From assembly GCA_016708465.1 (NCBI GenBank), contig JADJFT010000003.1, forward strand, positions 281,811-345,810: a stretch of 64,000 nt of DNA, read 5' to 3'. Below, in pieces: positions 45,970 to 55,237 of the stretch. The DNA comes from Rhodanobacteraceae bacterium. GTDB lineage: Bacteria; Pseudomonadota; Gammaproteobacteria; Xanthomonadales; Ahniellaceae. The notes below the pieces were generated by a model. It searched no databases. It worked only from the letters and a program-made list of their open reading frames with translations, and was not told the origin of the DNA. The position numbers and the translations under genes are program-made. How positions within the stretch are numbered: the stretch's first letter is position 1; every line of letters begins with the position of its first letter.

Positions 45970-47447
45970 AACGACTACTGCGCTGGACTGTGATCGCGCT
46001 ATCGCTGCTGCTGGTGGTGATGCTGCTGAATGCATGGCGCATATCGGCGCCGACATTTGCTGTTCGACCGTATCGACCGGCCCTGGATGCCGACGTGTTG
46101 GCGCAGCGGCTTGCTGCGGCACTGGCGATTCCGACCTTGAGCGCTACTGCGGAAGCGCCGTCATTGGCACGCTTCGATGAGTTGCATGCGTTGCTGCAAC
46201 AACAGTTTCCACGCGTACATGCGTCGCTGGAACGCGAGATCGTGAGCCATGCCAGCCTGTTGTACCGCTGGCGTGGCCGCAGTGACTGCCCGGCAACCTT
46301 GTTGGCAGCGCATCAGGACGTGGTGCCAGTGGAGCCGGGCACTGAAGCGTTATGGACGTATCCAGCATTTGCCGGCGTCGTCGCCGATGGCGCTGTTTGG
46401 GGGCGCGGTGCCATCGACGACAAATCGGCACTGATGGCGATCCTGGAAGCGGTTGAATACCTGCTTGCACGTGGCTTCCAACCCGAGTGCGATGTCTGGC
46501 TGGCGTTTGGCCATGACGAGGAAGTCAGCGGCTTGCAGGGCGCACGCTTGATGGCGGCACTGATGCAGCAGCGCGGCGTGCGACTTGCGTATGTGCTCGA
46601 CGAAGGTGGCGCAATCACGCGTGCGGCGATTCCGGGCACGCACAAGCCGCTGGCGACCATCGGTGTCGCCGAAAAGGGTTACGTCAGCGTGCGACTGCTC
46701 GCCCGTGATGGTGGCGGCCATTCATCGATGCCGCCGCGGCATACGGCGATCGGGCGCTTGGCGCGTGCCGTGGCGCGACTGGAAGAACATCGCCCCGCCG
46801 CGGCGTTTTCGTCAGTGCAGCGCGAGTTGCTGCGTCGGGTCGCGGCGCATGTCGATCCGTTGCAGCGCGTCGTGCTGTCGAACCTGTGGATCACTGCGCC
46901 TTTGGTCGAGCGCCTGTTGTCTGCGCAACCGGCCAGCGACGCGACGCTGCGCACAACTACCGCGCCGACGATATTGCGCGCTGGCGTCAAGGACAACGTG
47001 CTGGCCCAGCAGGCTGAGGCGGTGGTGAACTTCCGCGTGCGCATCGGCGACAGTATCGATGGCGTGCTGGCGCATGTGCGCACGACAATCGACGATGCCG
47101 ACATCGAGATCGCGGTCGACGGCGAGTTCCGCAGCGAACCGAGTGCGATCTCGCCATGGAATGACGTCGCGTTTTCGCGCATCGAGACGGTGTTGCGCAA
47201 TGTCTCGCCAGAGGCCGATCTGGTGGTTGCGCCCTATGTCACGTCCGGCGGCACCGATGCGCGCCACTATGCGGCGTTGACACCACGCTTGTACCGCTTT
47301 CTACCGGTGACGCTGACCCCGGAACTGCTGGCGAGCTTCCACGGCAACAACGAACGCATCCCGGTGGATGAATACCTGCGGATGGTTCGTTTCTACCTCT
47401 TGCTGCTGCAGTCGGAAGCGCCGGTCGATTCTCAACGGCAGCTGTAG
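45966..47447 (+). CDS. Membrane-anchored M20 family carboxypeptidase (PM20D1/carboxypeptidase S-like)
   Basis: The 493-residue protein has an N-terminal anchor or signal (LLRWTVIALSLLLVVMLLNAW). Metal sites follow in order: LLAAHQDVVPVEPGTE, GRGAIDDKSALM, GHDEEVSG, LDEGG and the C-terminal FHGNNERIPVDEYLRMVRFY. These match the PM20D1/yeast carboxypeptidase S branch of M20, which in animals makes and cleaves N-acyl amino acids. That link to fatty acyl chemistry fits an operon with WS/DGAT, but the bacterial substrate is unknown. It overlaps the secreted hydrolase gene by ATGA and the convergent lipoprotein gene by 16 bases. Confidence 0.86.
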   Translation: MKRLLRWTVIALSLLLVVMLLNAWRISAPTFAVRPYRPALDADVLAQRLAAALAIPTLSATAEAPSLARFDELHALLQQQFPRVHASLEREIVSHASLLYRWRGRSDCPATLLAAHQDVVPVEPGTEALWTYPAFAGVVADGAVWGRGAIDDKSALMAILEAVEYLLARGFQPECDVWLAFGHDEEVSGLQGARLMAALMQQRGVRLAYVLDEGGAITRAAIPGTHKPLATIGVAEKGYVSVRLLARDGGGHSSMPPRHTAIGRLARAVARLEEHRPAAAFSSVQRELLRRVAAHVDPLQRVVLSNLWITAPLVERLLSAQPASDATLRTTTAPTILRAGVKDNVLAQQAEAVVNFRVRIGDSIDGVLAHVRTTIDDADIEIAVDGEFRSEPSAISPWNDVAFSRIETVLRNVSPEADLVVAPYVTSGGTDARHYAALTPRLYRFLPVTLTPELLASFHGNNERIPVDEYLRMVRFYLLLLQSEAPVDSQRQL

Positions 47448-47746
47448 GCGCCGAAGCGTTGCTCGCCGTTCAACGGCTCATCAGTCGCCTGAATAGTATC
47501 CGCCCCGATGCGTGCGGCTTCGTTGCGCGCCAACGATTCGAGTTCGTCGCGCACCTTCAAGTCGTTGCGCCGATAGACGCCGACCTTGTACTTCACCGAT
47601 ACCGTGATATCGCCCTTCGACGTGCACGACCCGAGATTCTTGCCGTAGGCAACTTGTACCTGTTTGCCGGCGGTGTCTGGTTCAACCCAGGTGCACCCCG
47701 CGGCAAGCAGCGGCAACACCACAACGAGCGACACGATCAGACGCAT
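47432..47746 (-). CDS. DUF4156 family lipoprotein
   Basis: The 104-residue product has a lipoprotein signal with lipobox LLAAGC (Cys at about residue 18) and then the DUF4156 pattern: LGSCTSKGDITVSVKYKVG, VRDELESLARNEAARIGADTI. The ATG at 47746 has GGAGG six bases upstream. Function is unknown; the protein should be tethered to a membrane in the periplasm. Confidence 0.85.
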   Translation of the reverse strand: MRLIVSLVVVLPLLAAGCTWVEPDTAGKQVQVAYGKNLGSCTSKGDITVSVKYKVGVYRRNDLKVRDELESLARNEAARIGADTIQATDEPLNGEQRFGAYSCR

Positions 47747-47817
47747 GGACAACCTCCGAAACGGGAACCGCCGCGAGCATAGCCCGCAGCGGCATCATCA
47801 CGCTGAACGCGCGCCGA

Positions 47818-49683
47818 TCAGCGCACGCCGCACTCGCAATGGGCTTGAATTGCGATCGGCAGGCCGCTACCGGGGCGGGCGTGCATCAGTCGTTGCAGAC
47901 GCGCGAGGTCGGTCTTGGCCGGTTCGCGCAGAAACGACAGCGGTGTCAGCAAGCCGTGTTCGCGTAGCAGAGCGGTTGCACCGGAGCGCGACGCTTCGAT
48001 CATGAAACTTTCGAACAAGCTTGGCGGCTTTTCGATGTAGCGCGTCACATGATCGGTACCGAGTTTGGCGCGTTCTGCCGCATCGGCGACCGCGGCTTCA
48101 AGGCCGCCAAATGCATCGACTAGCCCATGTTGCTTGGCCTGAGCGCCGCTCCAGACGCGACCACGTGCAATCGCGTCGATCGCGGCCACATCCTGCTTGC
48201 GCGCTGCCGCGACTTTGCTCGTGAAGTCGCGATAGCCGGCGTCGAGCACGTCCTGGATCATTGCGCCGACCTTGGGGTCGAGCGGGCGCGCCGGATCGAA
48301 GGCACCGGCCAGCCAGGTGGTGCCGACACCATCGGTATTCAGCCCACCGTTGCGCATCGCTTCCGGCACATGGAAGAACAGTCCGAAGATGCCGATTGAT
48401 CCGGTGATCGTGCTCGGGTCGGCGTAGATGCGATCGGCGTCCATCGAGATCCAGTAGCCGCCGGATGCGGCGAGATCACCCATCGAGACGACGACCGGTT
48501 TGCCGGCGGCTTGAATCAGTTCTACTTCGCGGCGGATCAGTTCTGACGGGAATACGCTGCCGCCCGGCGAATTCACCCGCAGTACGACCGCTTTTACATC
48601 GTCGGCTTCGCGCGCGTCGCGCAGCAGGGCGCTGGTGCTCTCGCCGCCGATGTTGCCGGGGCCACCGTCGCCATCGACAATCTCGCCCTCAGCGACGACG
48701 ATCGCCACCGCCGAACGTCCCGGCATCTGCGGCACGGCATTGGCGCGCTGCACGTAATCCAAGAAGCCGATCTGGCGGAAGCTGCGAGCGTCGTCACCGG
48801 GCGCGCCACTGGCGGCGATTCGGGCTTCGAGTTCATCGCGTGTGACCAAGGCGTCGACCAGCCCTTGCGATTTCGCCAACTGGGCGAGATCGCCGTGGGC
48901 TGCGTGCAGTTGGTTCGGGTAGTCGTCGATCTGCGCTTTCAAGGTCGCCACGTCGAGTTTGCGTGCTTCGGCAATATCGGCGAGGTGACGCGACCAGACA
49001 TCATTCATCCAGTACAGGTCGGCCTCGTCGGCTTCCGGTGAAGAGTCAGCGCGGATATAGGGTTCGCCGGCCGATTTATATTCGCCGACGCGGAACAAGT
49101 GCGCCTCGATACCGAACTTGTCGAAGGCATCCTTGAAATAGGTGCGATAGCGGCCGAGACCTTCCAACAGCACTGCGCCCTGTGGATGCAACAGCACTTC
49201 GTCAGCCTGCGCCGCAAGCAAGTAGCCGCGTTGTTCGTAACCATCGGCATAGGCATACAGTTTCTTGCCAGATTTGCGGAAGGTGCGCAGCGCCGCCGCA
49301 AGCTCGCGCGTGCTGGCCGGACCGATGCCGGCGATGCCGTGTGTGATCAGCAACACTTGGGTGATGTGCGCGTCGGTCGCGGCCGCTTGGAGTGCTTGAG
49401 TAATATCGCGCAGGCGCGTTTCCTTGACCGGATCGCCGAGCGACTCACCGAGTGCGCGGTCCAGCGGCGCGGCCGTGTATTGCTCGACGATCGCGCCTTG
49501 CAGATTTAGCACCAGCGTCGTTTTCTGTTCAAGCGCCCCGTGGCCGCCGCTGAACAACGCGACCAGCACGATCAGCATCACGATCAGGAAAATCGCGTTC
49601 ATCGCCAGTCGGCGTGAGAAATCGACGGCGCGGAAAAGGCCGCCGAAGAAGCGGCGAAAAGGGCCTTGCTGGGGTGCGGTCAT
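47818..49683 (-). CDS. sppA: Signal peptide peptidase SppA (protease IV, 67-kDa type)
   Basis: SppA is an inner-membrane, periplasm-facing S49 protease that degrades cleaved signal peptides. The 621-residue protein has an N-terminal helix (LAMNAIFLIVMLIVLVALF), a first S49 domain with the region of the catalytic Lys (KSGKKLYAYADGYEQRGYLLA), and a second with LRVNSPGGSVFPSELIRREV and the nucleophile Ser in MGDLAASGGYWISMDADRI. The double-domain length is that of the E. coli protein. The ATG at 49683 is chosen because it starts just before the charged and hydrophobic N terminus; an extension to 49776 is unsupported. Confidence 0.94.
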   Translation of the reverse strand: MTAPQQGPFRRFFGGLFRAVDFSRRLAMNAIFLIVMLIVLVALFSGGHGALEQKTTLVLNLQGAIVEQYTAAPLDRALGESLGDPVKETRLRDITQALQAAATDAHITQVLLITHGIAGIGPASTRELAAALRTFRKSGKKLYAYADGYEQRGYLLAAQADEVLLHPQGAVLLEGLGRYRTYFKDAFDKFGIEAHLFRVGEYKSAGEPYIRADSSPEADEADLYWMNDVWSRHLADIAEARKLDVATLKAQIDDYPNQLHAAHGDLAQLAKSQGLVDALVTRDELEARIAASGAPGDDARSFRQIGFLDYVQRANAVPQMPGRSAVAIVVAEGEIVDGDGGPGNIGGESTSALLRDAREADDVKAVVLRVNSPGGSVFPSELIRREVELIQAAGKPVVVSMGDLAASGGYWISMDADRIYADPSTITGSIGIFGLFFHVPEAMRNGGLNTDGVGTTWLAGAFDPARPLDPKVGAMIQDVLDAGYRDFTSKVAAARKQDVAAIDAIARGRVWSGAQAKQHGLVDAFGGLEAAVADAAERAKLGTDHVTRYIEKPPSLFESFMIEASRSGATALLREHGLLTPLSFLREPAKTDLARLQRLMHARPGSGLPIAIQAHCECGVR

Positions 49684-49717
49684 GAGCGGATCCGGTAATG
49701 AGAATTCAAGCGTGTGG

Positions 49718-51122
49718 TCAATGTGTTGCAGATTCAAGCGCGGCTGCTTCATCGGCAACGGTGGCGAGGTGGCCAATATCGCGCGGCAGGCGGCGCAGGC
49801 GCAGGAACAGCCGCACCAGAAGCAGGGTCGCCGCCGCCGTGAGTCCGGCGATCAGTCCAACCCACATACCCGGTGCGCCGCGCCCAAGTCGGAACGCACA
49901 ATACCATCCAGTGCTCATGCCGATACCCCAGTAGGCGATGGCCGTCAACAGCGCCGGTACACGCGCATCCTTGAGGCCGCGCAACGCCGAAGCGGCGACC
50001 ACCTGCAAGCCATCCGAAAACTGGAAGATCGCGGCGTACATCATCAATTGTGCGGCGAGGCTGCCGACCACGACATCGCTGGTGTACAGGGCGGCGATCT
50101 GCGGCGAAAACAGCGCCAGCATCGTTGCCGAAAGCACCTGTGCGGTAATCGCCAGCAACAATCCGGCGCCAGCCGCCCGCGCGTGCCCGCTGCGCATCGC
50201 CGGCCCCCACCGCGTGACCGACACGAACCGTCGTTGCCATGCCAATACCGAGCGGCACCATAAAGGTGATCGACGCGACATTGATCGCGACCTGATGGCT
50301 GGCAACTGCATTCGCGCCGAGTGAGCCGATCAACAGCGCAGTCACCACGAACAGTGAGCCCTCCATCAAAATCATGATGGCGATCGGCAAGCCGAGACTG
50401 AGGAGGTCGCGGATCAGCGACCAGCGTGGTCGCGTGAATCCTTGCAGCAGATGCAAGTCGGCGAAGCGCGGGTGGCGCAGCACGAATGCGGCCATCGCGA
50501 TTGCTTGCAGCCAGACCGTCCATGCCAATGCGATACCGGCCCCGACGGCCCCATGTTCGGTAAAGCCGAAGCGGCCGAAGATCAGCCCGTAGCCAAGCGG
50601 GATCAGCACCAGCAAACCCATCGCGCTGAAATACAGCGTCGCGCGCGTATAGCCGAGGCCTTCGCAGAAGAAGCGCAGCGCGAAGAACGTTGCCAGACCG
50701 GGTGCACCCCACGAGGCTGCTTTCAGGAACGCAGCGGTGTCGGCACGCAACGATGGATCGACCGCCATCGCGTCGAGTAGCAGACTGGCGACACGCAGCA
50801 GGATCAGCAAGGCCAGACCGATGGCCCACGCAATCCACAGCGCTTGACTCAGCAGAGGCGCGATCTCGTCACGACGACCGGCACCATCGCGCTGTGCGAC
50901 GTTCGGTGGAATCGCGAACAACAATCCAAGGCAACAGATCAGGACCAGCGACCACACCGCCGAGCCGACCGCGATCACCGCCAGTGTATGCGGGCCATGC
51001 TGGCCACCGAGGATGGTGTCGGCGACATTCATCAGCATGGCAAGCAACTGGCCGATCACCAGCGGCAGTGCCAGACGTCCAACTTCGCCCAGTTCGTCGC
51101 GGAATGGCGTGTTCTGCCGCAT
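49718..51122 (-). pseudogene. MATE family efflux transporter, frameshifted near 50172-50186
   Basis: The N-terminal frame encodes about two-thirds of a NorM/MATE exporter: DELGEVGRLALPLVIGQLL, DTILGGQHGPHTLAVIAVG, and up to GIGMATTVRVGHAVGAGDAQRAR. The next segment reads out of frame, while the adjacent frame continues AAGAGLLLAITAQVL and QMMYA-like helices (QLMMYAAIFQFSDGLQVVAASALRG) to a stop at 49718. Removing one base from the GGG/CCC run at about 50176-50178 would restore a normal protein of about 467 residues with 12 helices. It is either a disrupted gene or a consensus error. MATE proteins export cationic drugs using Na+ or H+. Confidence 0.82.
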
Positions 51123-51180
51123 GGGCGTTGTGACCTCGGATTCAGCGCTCTATCTTACGGGCCACGCCGCGAATGCACCC

Positions 51181-52260
51181 ATGCCGATGAGCACGCCCGA
51201 CGAAACAGCGGTCGAAATGGTCCGCCGACAGCAGCCTTGCCTGAATTGCGGTGCGCCCCTGCTGGGCGAATTTTGCTATCAGTGTGGGCAGCCAAAGAAA
51301 GGCATGATTCGGCACTTGCCCGGGCTGATCGCCGATTTTTTGGACAGCGCGCTCAACCTCGACACGCGCACCTTGCGCACGTTGGGACCATTGCTGACCA
51401 AGCCGGGTTTTCTCAGCAACGAATATTTTGCCGGCCGGCGTACGCGTTATGTCACACCGCTGCGCTTGTACCTGTTCATGTCGGTGCTCGCGTTCCTGAT
51501 GGTGTCGATAGTGACGCCGGTCCGCGATGGTCGCGACAACGGCTTTCACGTTTCCGTCGGTGATCGCTCAGCGCCAGCGGAGGCGGGATTGGCCGTCACC
51601 GATGCAGTCGCCGAGCGCCAACGCGCGCGCGAAGGGCGCGCGCCCGAAACCGTGCCCGAGGCCGATCTCGTGGTCACGCCGGACAACCCTAATCCGGGAC
51701 GGGTGTCGATCTTCAACACCACGCCGTGGCATCCGGTCGACAATCCGGTGCGTGTCGCCTGGCTCGGCGAAACCGGCAATGCCTGGCTCAATACCAAGGT
51801 CGGCATGCTGATCTTCAATTCAATCGAAGCGAACAAACATCCCGCCAAGTTCGTCGCGGCGATGTTCAGCGTCGCGCCGCAGACCCTGTTGATGATCCTG
51901 CCGATCTTCGCGCTGTTGTTGAAGTTGTTCTTCATCTTCAAGCGCAGGCTATATATGGAGCACCTGATCGTCGCGTTGCACAGCCATAGCTTCCTCTGCC
52001 TCGCGATCCTGCTACTGGTGTTGTTGAATCAGGTCGCGAGCTGGACCGGCACTTGGCCGGTTGTGCCGTGGTTGGTCGGGTTGCTGGTGTTCGCCATGAG
52101 TTGCTGGATCCCGTTGTACTTGCTGATTGCGCAGAAACGCATCTACCGCCAAGGCTGGCTGATGACCGGTTTTAAATTTGTCTGCATCGGCATCGTCTAC
52201 ACCGTGTTGCTGTCATTCGGGATGGTCTTGAACCTGTTTTGGGCACTGGCTTCGCTGTGA
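51181..52260 (+). CDS. DUF3667 family membrane protein with an N-terminal zinc ribbon
   Basis: The 359-residue product has an N-terminal zinc ribbon, CLNCGAPLLGEFCYQCGQP, followed by a conserved DSALNLDTRTLRTLGPLLTKPGFLSNEYFAGRRTRYVTPLRLYLFMSVLAF block typical of DUF3667. A hydrophilic loop (about residues 115-220) and four further hydrophobic helices end the protein. The ATG at 51181 (or 51187) starts close to the ribbon; ribosome sites are weak. Function is unknown. It is divergent from the MATE gene. Confidence 0.8.
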   Translation: MPMSTPDETAVEMVRRQQPCLNCGAPLLGEFCYQCGQPKKGMIRHLPGLIADFLDSALNLDTRTLRTLGPLLTKPGFLSNEYFAGRRTRYVTPLRLYLFMSVLAFLMVSIVTPVRDGRDNGFHVSVGDRSAPAEAGLAVTDAVAERQRAREGRAPETVPEADLVVTPDNPNPGRVSIFNTTPWHPVDNPVRVAWLGETGNAWLNTKVGMLIFNSIEANKHPAKFVAAMFSVAPQTLLMILPIFALLLKLFFIFKRRLYMEHLIVALHSHSFLCLAILLLVLLNQVASWTGTWPVVPWLVGLLVFAMSCWIPLYLLIAQKRIYRQGWLMTGFKFVCIGIVYTVLLSFGMVLNLFWALASL

Positions 52261-52442
52261 TCCCCTAAATTGGATGTGTGAGCACGCGCCCCGTCTGCGC
52301 GCCGATGGTTTGGCGCGATTTCCGGGAAAATTCAGTGGCGAACGCCGGGTGTTGGCGCTCGACGAACCCATCGATACAGTTTGAGGTTTGGTGTTCCGGC
52401 GCCAGTCCGCGATAATCGCCGACCGTCGCGTTGGAGCGCCCT

Positions 52443-52880
52443 GTGTTTTTTGAACGCCTTCCCGAATTCATCGGCAATCATTTCTTCCTCGTCACGCTGG
52501 CATTGTTGGCCACGTTGATGCTTATTTCGACCGAGTTCTCGACGTTGATGCGGCGCTATAAGGCGATCGTGCCGGCAGAACTCACCCGCCTTGTGAATCG
52601 CGACAACGCGCTGTTGATCGACGTCTCGGCAAACAACGAATTCGAAGCCGGTCATATCGCCGGTGCGAAGCACGTCGCCATGGCGCAGTTCGATCCTGAG
52701 CACAAAGACCTAGCCAAGGTGAAGGACCTGCCGGTCATCGTCGTCTGCCGCAAAGGCCAAACCTCGGCCAGTGCCGCCGCGAAGTTGTCGGCTGCAGGCT
52801 TTACCAAGGTGCACTGGCTCGATGGCGGTCTCGCCAGTTGGACCGGAGCTGATCTGCCACTCGCCAAAGGCAAGGCTTAA
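52443..52880 (+). CDS. Membrane-anchored rhodanese-like protein
   Basis: The 145-residue protein has an N-terminal helix (HFFLVTLALLATLMLIS) and a single rhodanese domain with LLIDVSANNEFEAGHIAGAKHVA and the active-site loop VVCRKGQTS, with Cys as the sulfur carrier. The GTG at 52443 is preferred because GGAG lies six bases upstream. A rhodanese gene just upstream of secB is common in Gammaproteobacteria (YibN-like). The 182-bp gap before it (52261-52442) shows no gene I can support. Confidence 0.85.
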   Translation: MFFERLPEFIGNHFFLVTLALLATLMLISTEFSTLMRRYKAIVPAELTRLVNRDNALLIDVSANNEFEAGHIAGAKHVAMAQFDPEHKDLAKVKDLPVIVVCRKGQTSASAAAKLSAAGFTKVHWLDGGLASWTGADLPLAKGKA

Positions 52881-52979
52881 GCTATTAATTTTGCTACAAA
52901 ATCCGCGGCGGCTCGCCTCACTGGGCTAGCCGTGGAATAATCCGCGCCCTTTTTTCCGACCTTTCAACCGGAGTCCGCA

Positions 52980-53471
52980 ATGACTGATACCGCACCCGTC
53001 GCCAATGGCGCCGATGACCAGCAGCAAATGGCGCAGGTCGCCGTCCAGAAGATCTACGTGAAGGACGCCTCGTTCGAAGCCCCGAACGCACCGATGATCT
53101 TTCAGGATCAGGGGCAGCCGAACATCCAGTTGAACCTCAACCAGAAAGTGCAGACGATCGGCGACAACGTCTATGAAGTCGTGCTCACCGTCACCCTGAC
53201 CTGCAAGATCAACGATAAGACTGCGTACCTTGCAGAAGTCCAGCAGGCCGGTATTTTCGGCATGATGGGTTTCGACCAAGCCACGCTGCACGGCATGCTC
53301 GGTACGTTTGCGCCGAACACCTTGTTCCCGTATGCGCGCCAAGCGATCGCGGCGCTTGTGCTCGACGGTGGCTTCCCGCCGTTCTTGTTGCAGCCGGTCA
53401 ATTTCGACCAGATCTACGCTGAAAACATGCGTCGTCGCGCGCTGGAACAGCCGGCGGCTGCTACTGCCTGA
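52980..53471 (+). CDS. secB: Protein-export chaperone SecB
   Basis: SecB keeps preproteins unfolded and delivers them to SecA. The 163-residue product has QKIYVKDASFEAPNAPMIF, VYEVVLTVTLTCK, YLAEVQQAGIFGMMGF and the LFPYARQAIAALVLDGGFPPFLLQPVNFD block, all canonical. Ribosome site CCGGAG precedes the ATG. gpsA follows, the usual partner. Confidence 0.97.
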   Translation: MTDTAPVANGADDQQQMAQVAVQKIYVKDASFEAPNAPMIFQDQGQPNIQLNLNQKVQTIGDNVYEVVLTVTLTCKINDKTAYLAEVQQAGIFGMMGFDQATLHGMLGTFAPNTLFPYARQAIAALVLDGGFPPFLLQPVNFDQIYAENMRRRALEQPAAATA

Positions 53472-53477
53472 TATTGC

Positions 53478-53501
53478 AACGCCCCGGTACGCCGGGGCGT
53501 T
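53478..53501 (+). repeat. Perfect inverted repeat between secB and gpsA
   Basis: A 10-bp stem, AACGCCCCGG / CCGGGGCGTT, is closed by the stable tetraloop TACG seven bases after secB. There is no T run, so it is more likely an mRNA-stabilising or attenuating hairpin than a full terminator. Confidence 0.6.
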
Positions 53502-53519
53502 CCGCCGGTGGAGCCCGCC

Positions 53520-54536
53520 ATGCAGAACTCTCCCATCAGCGTGTTTGGTGCCGGCTCGTGGGGTACCGCACTGGCTGCCGTACTGGCTCGTCACGGCATC
53601 GATACCCTGCTCTGGGGGCGAGATGCGGCCGCCATTGAGACGATGCGAACCACGCGCCAAAACGCGCGCTATCTCGGCGCCATCGATCTGCCCGAATCGT
53701 TGCAGTACACGTCGTCGCTGGCCGAGGCTGCGGCACGTCGGTTGTGGCTGATCGTCACACCTAGTCATGCTTTCCGTGACTTGCTGGAAGAGTCGGCGCT
53801 GCGTGCCGCCCATCCCGATGGAGTTGCCTGGGCGACCAAGGGTTTCGAACCAGGCTCCGGACGCTTCCTGCATGAAGTCGCCGCGTCGCTGCTCCCGGTG
53901 GGTACGCCACTGGCGGTCGTCACCGGGCCTTCATTCGCGCGCGAAGTCGCGATTGGTCTGCCGACCGCAGTGACCGTACACTCCGATGAATCCGGATTCG
54001 CCGACCAGATTGCGTCGTACCTGCATGGACCGGCATTTCGTGCCTACACCGGCAGCGACATGATCGGTGCCGAACTCGGCGGCGCAATGAAGAACGTGCT
54101 GGCCGTCGCGACCGGTGTCGCCGATGGCATGCAGCTTGGCCTGAATGCACGCGCCGGCATGATCACGCGTGGCCTCAACGAGATGTTGCGCGTGTGTGTC
54201 GCGATCGGCGGCAAGCCTGAGACGATCATGGGGCTCGCCGGCGTCGGTGACTTGGTGCTGACCTGCACCGGTGACCTTTCGCGCAACCGGCGACTGGGTT
54301 TGGCGCTTGGTCGTGGCGTCGGCCTGCAGCAGGCGGTGCGCGAGATCGGCCAGGTGGTCGAGTCGGTGCAGACGGTGAATGAAGTCATGCGCATCGCCCG
54401 ACGTCATCGCATCGAACTGCCGATTACCGAGCAGGTGCAGCGCGTGTTGGCGGAAGAAATTACGCCGCAAGAAGGACTGAAGTGCCTGCTCGCACGCGAG
54501 CAGAAGCCGGAATACCCGGAATATTTGTTTCGCTGA
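53520..54536 (+). CDS. gpsA: Glycerol-3-phosphate dehydrogenase [NAD(P)+]
   Basis: GpsA reduces dihydroxyacetone phosphate to sn-glycerol-3-phosphate for phospholipid synthesis. The 338-residue protein has the nucleotide-binding GAGSWGTALA, VTGPSFAREVA, GGAMKNVLAVATGVADG (catalytic Lys) and TRGLNEM motifs. The ATG at 53520 follows GGTGGAG by seven bases. It is cytosolic and located after secB as in many relatives. Confidence 0.97.
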   Translation: MQNSPISVFGAGSWGTALAAVLARHGIDTLLWGRDAAAIETMRTTRQNARYLGAIDLPESLQYTSSLAEAAARRLWLIVTPSHAFRDLLEESALRAAHPDGVAWATKGFEPGSGRFLHEVAASLLPVGTPLAVVTGPSFAREVAIGLPTAVTVHSDESGFADQIASYLHGPAFRAYTGSDMIGAELGGAMKNVLAVATGVADGMQLGLNARAGMITRGLNEMLRVCVAIGGKPETIMGLAGVGDLVLTCTGDLSRNRRLGLALGRGVGLQQAVREIGQVVESVQTVNEVMRIARRHRIELPITEQVQRVLAEEITPQEGLKCLLAREQKPEYPEYLFR

Positions 54537-54549
54537 TCCGCAAACGAAT

Positions 54550-54575
54550 GAAGCCCGGTCTTGGGACCGGGCTTC
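54550..54575. terminator. Hairpin between convergent gpsA and the Ax21-like gene
   Basis: A perfect 11-bp stem, GAAGCCCGGTC / GACCGGGCTTC, with loop TTGG lies 13 bases after the gpsA stop and 24 bases before the stop of the convergent gene. It can serve both strands, though T runs are short. Confidence 0.7.
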
Positions 54576-54599
54576 GTGAATACAGAATTGTGGCGGCGA

Positions 54600-55151
54600 T
54601 CAGAAGCTGATGCGTGGACCAACGAACAGTTCGTTGCCATCGTTGCTGAGATTCAGCGTGCCGACAATGCCCCACTCGCCAAACTTATATTGGCCATAGA
54701 GTTCGACCGAGGTGTTGGTGCTGCTTTCGATGTCGGTGTACTTGAGCGAAGCACCGCCTTCGAAGTTCTCGTTGAACGCATTACGCACACCGGCTTGCAA
54801 ACCCCAGCCATTGGCATCGGCGATTTGCGCGTCGAGCTTCTCGTAAGAAACGCGACCGAAGAAGTCAGCGCTATCGCTGATGCCCATGTTGTAACCTAAA
54901 CCGAGATTCCAGCCATCGACATCAACGGTGGTGTTGAGCACATCGATATCGTACGAGCGGTAGTTGCCGAAGACATGCCAGTTGTCCGTCAGCGCACCGG
55001 TGCCGCCGAATCCGAAGCCATTTTGCGCGCCGCCAGTGTCCGGATCGACGCGGGTGACGCCGGCCTCAAAGTACGAATAGCTGAGATCGCCGGCGTTGGC
55101 CGTGAACGGCAATGCGAGGGCGAGGGCAAAGGCAAGATTCTTCAAGTTCAT
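54600..55151 (-). CDS. Ax21-like outer membrane beta-barrel protein
   Basis: The 183-residue protein has a signal peptide (MNLKNLAFALALALPFTANA) and alternating beta strands with a terminal aromatic (FVGPRISF). SYSYFEAGV, WHVFGNYRSYDID, WNLGLGYNMGISDSADFFGRVSYEKLDA and WGLQAGVRNAFNENFEGGASLKY closely follow the pattern of the Ax21/Omp family of Xanthomonadales. The ATG at 55151 is preceded by GGAGAG. A run of eight C (plus-strand G8) lies in its upstream region. Confidence 0.82.
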   Translation of the reverse strand: MNLKNLAFALALALPFTANAGDLSYSYFEAGVTRVDPDTGGAQNGFGFGGTGALTDNWHVFGNYRSYDIDVLNTTVDVDGWNLGLGYNMGISDSADFFGRVSYEKLDAQIADANGWGLQAGVRNAFNENFEGGASLKYTDIESSTNTSVELYGQYKFGEWGIVGTLNLSNDGNELFVGPRISF

Positions 55152-55184
55152 ATGACTCTCCAAGGGTATGTCCCACTATTCGGT

Positions 55185-55192
55185 GGGGGGGG
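55185..55192. repeat. Mononucleotide run G8 (C8 on the coding strand) upstream of the barrel gene
   Basis: Eight consecutive G lie 34-41 bases upstream of the start of the outer membrane protein gene, in the 86-bp gap to trmL. It could vary in length by slippage. Confidence 0.8.
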
Positions 55193-55237
55193 CGAAGGGT
55201 GCTGTGCCGAACATGTACGCAATCTGAGCAAACTGCA

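Noticed and set aside
52261..52442. Possible transposase-like remnant on the minus strand before the rhodanese gene
   Set aside because: The translation (DGFVERQHPAFATEF) showed no family motif I could name, and no inverted repeats were found.
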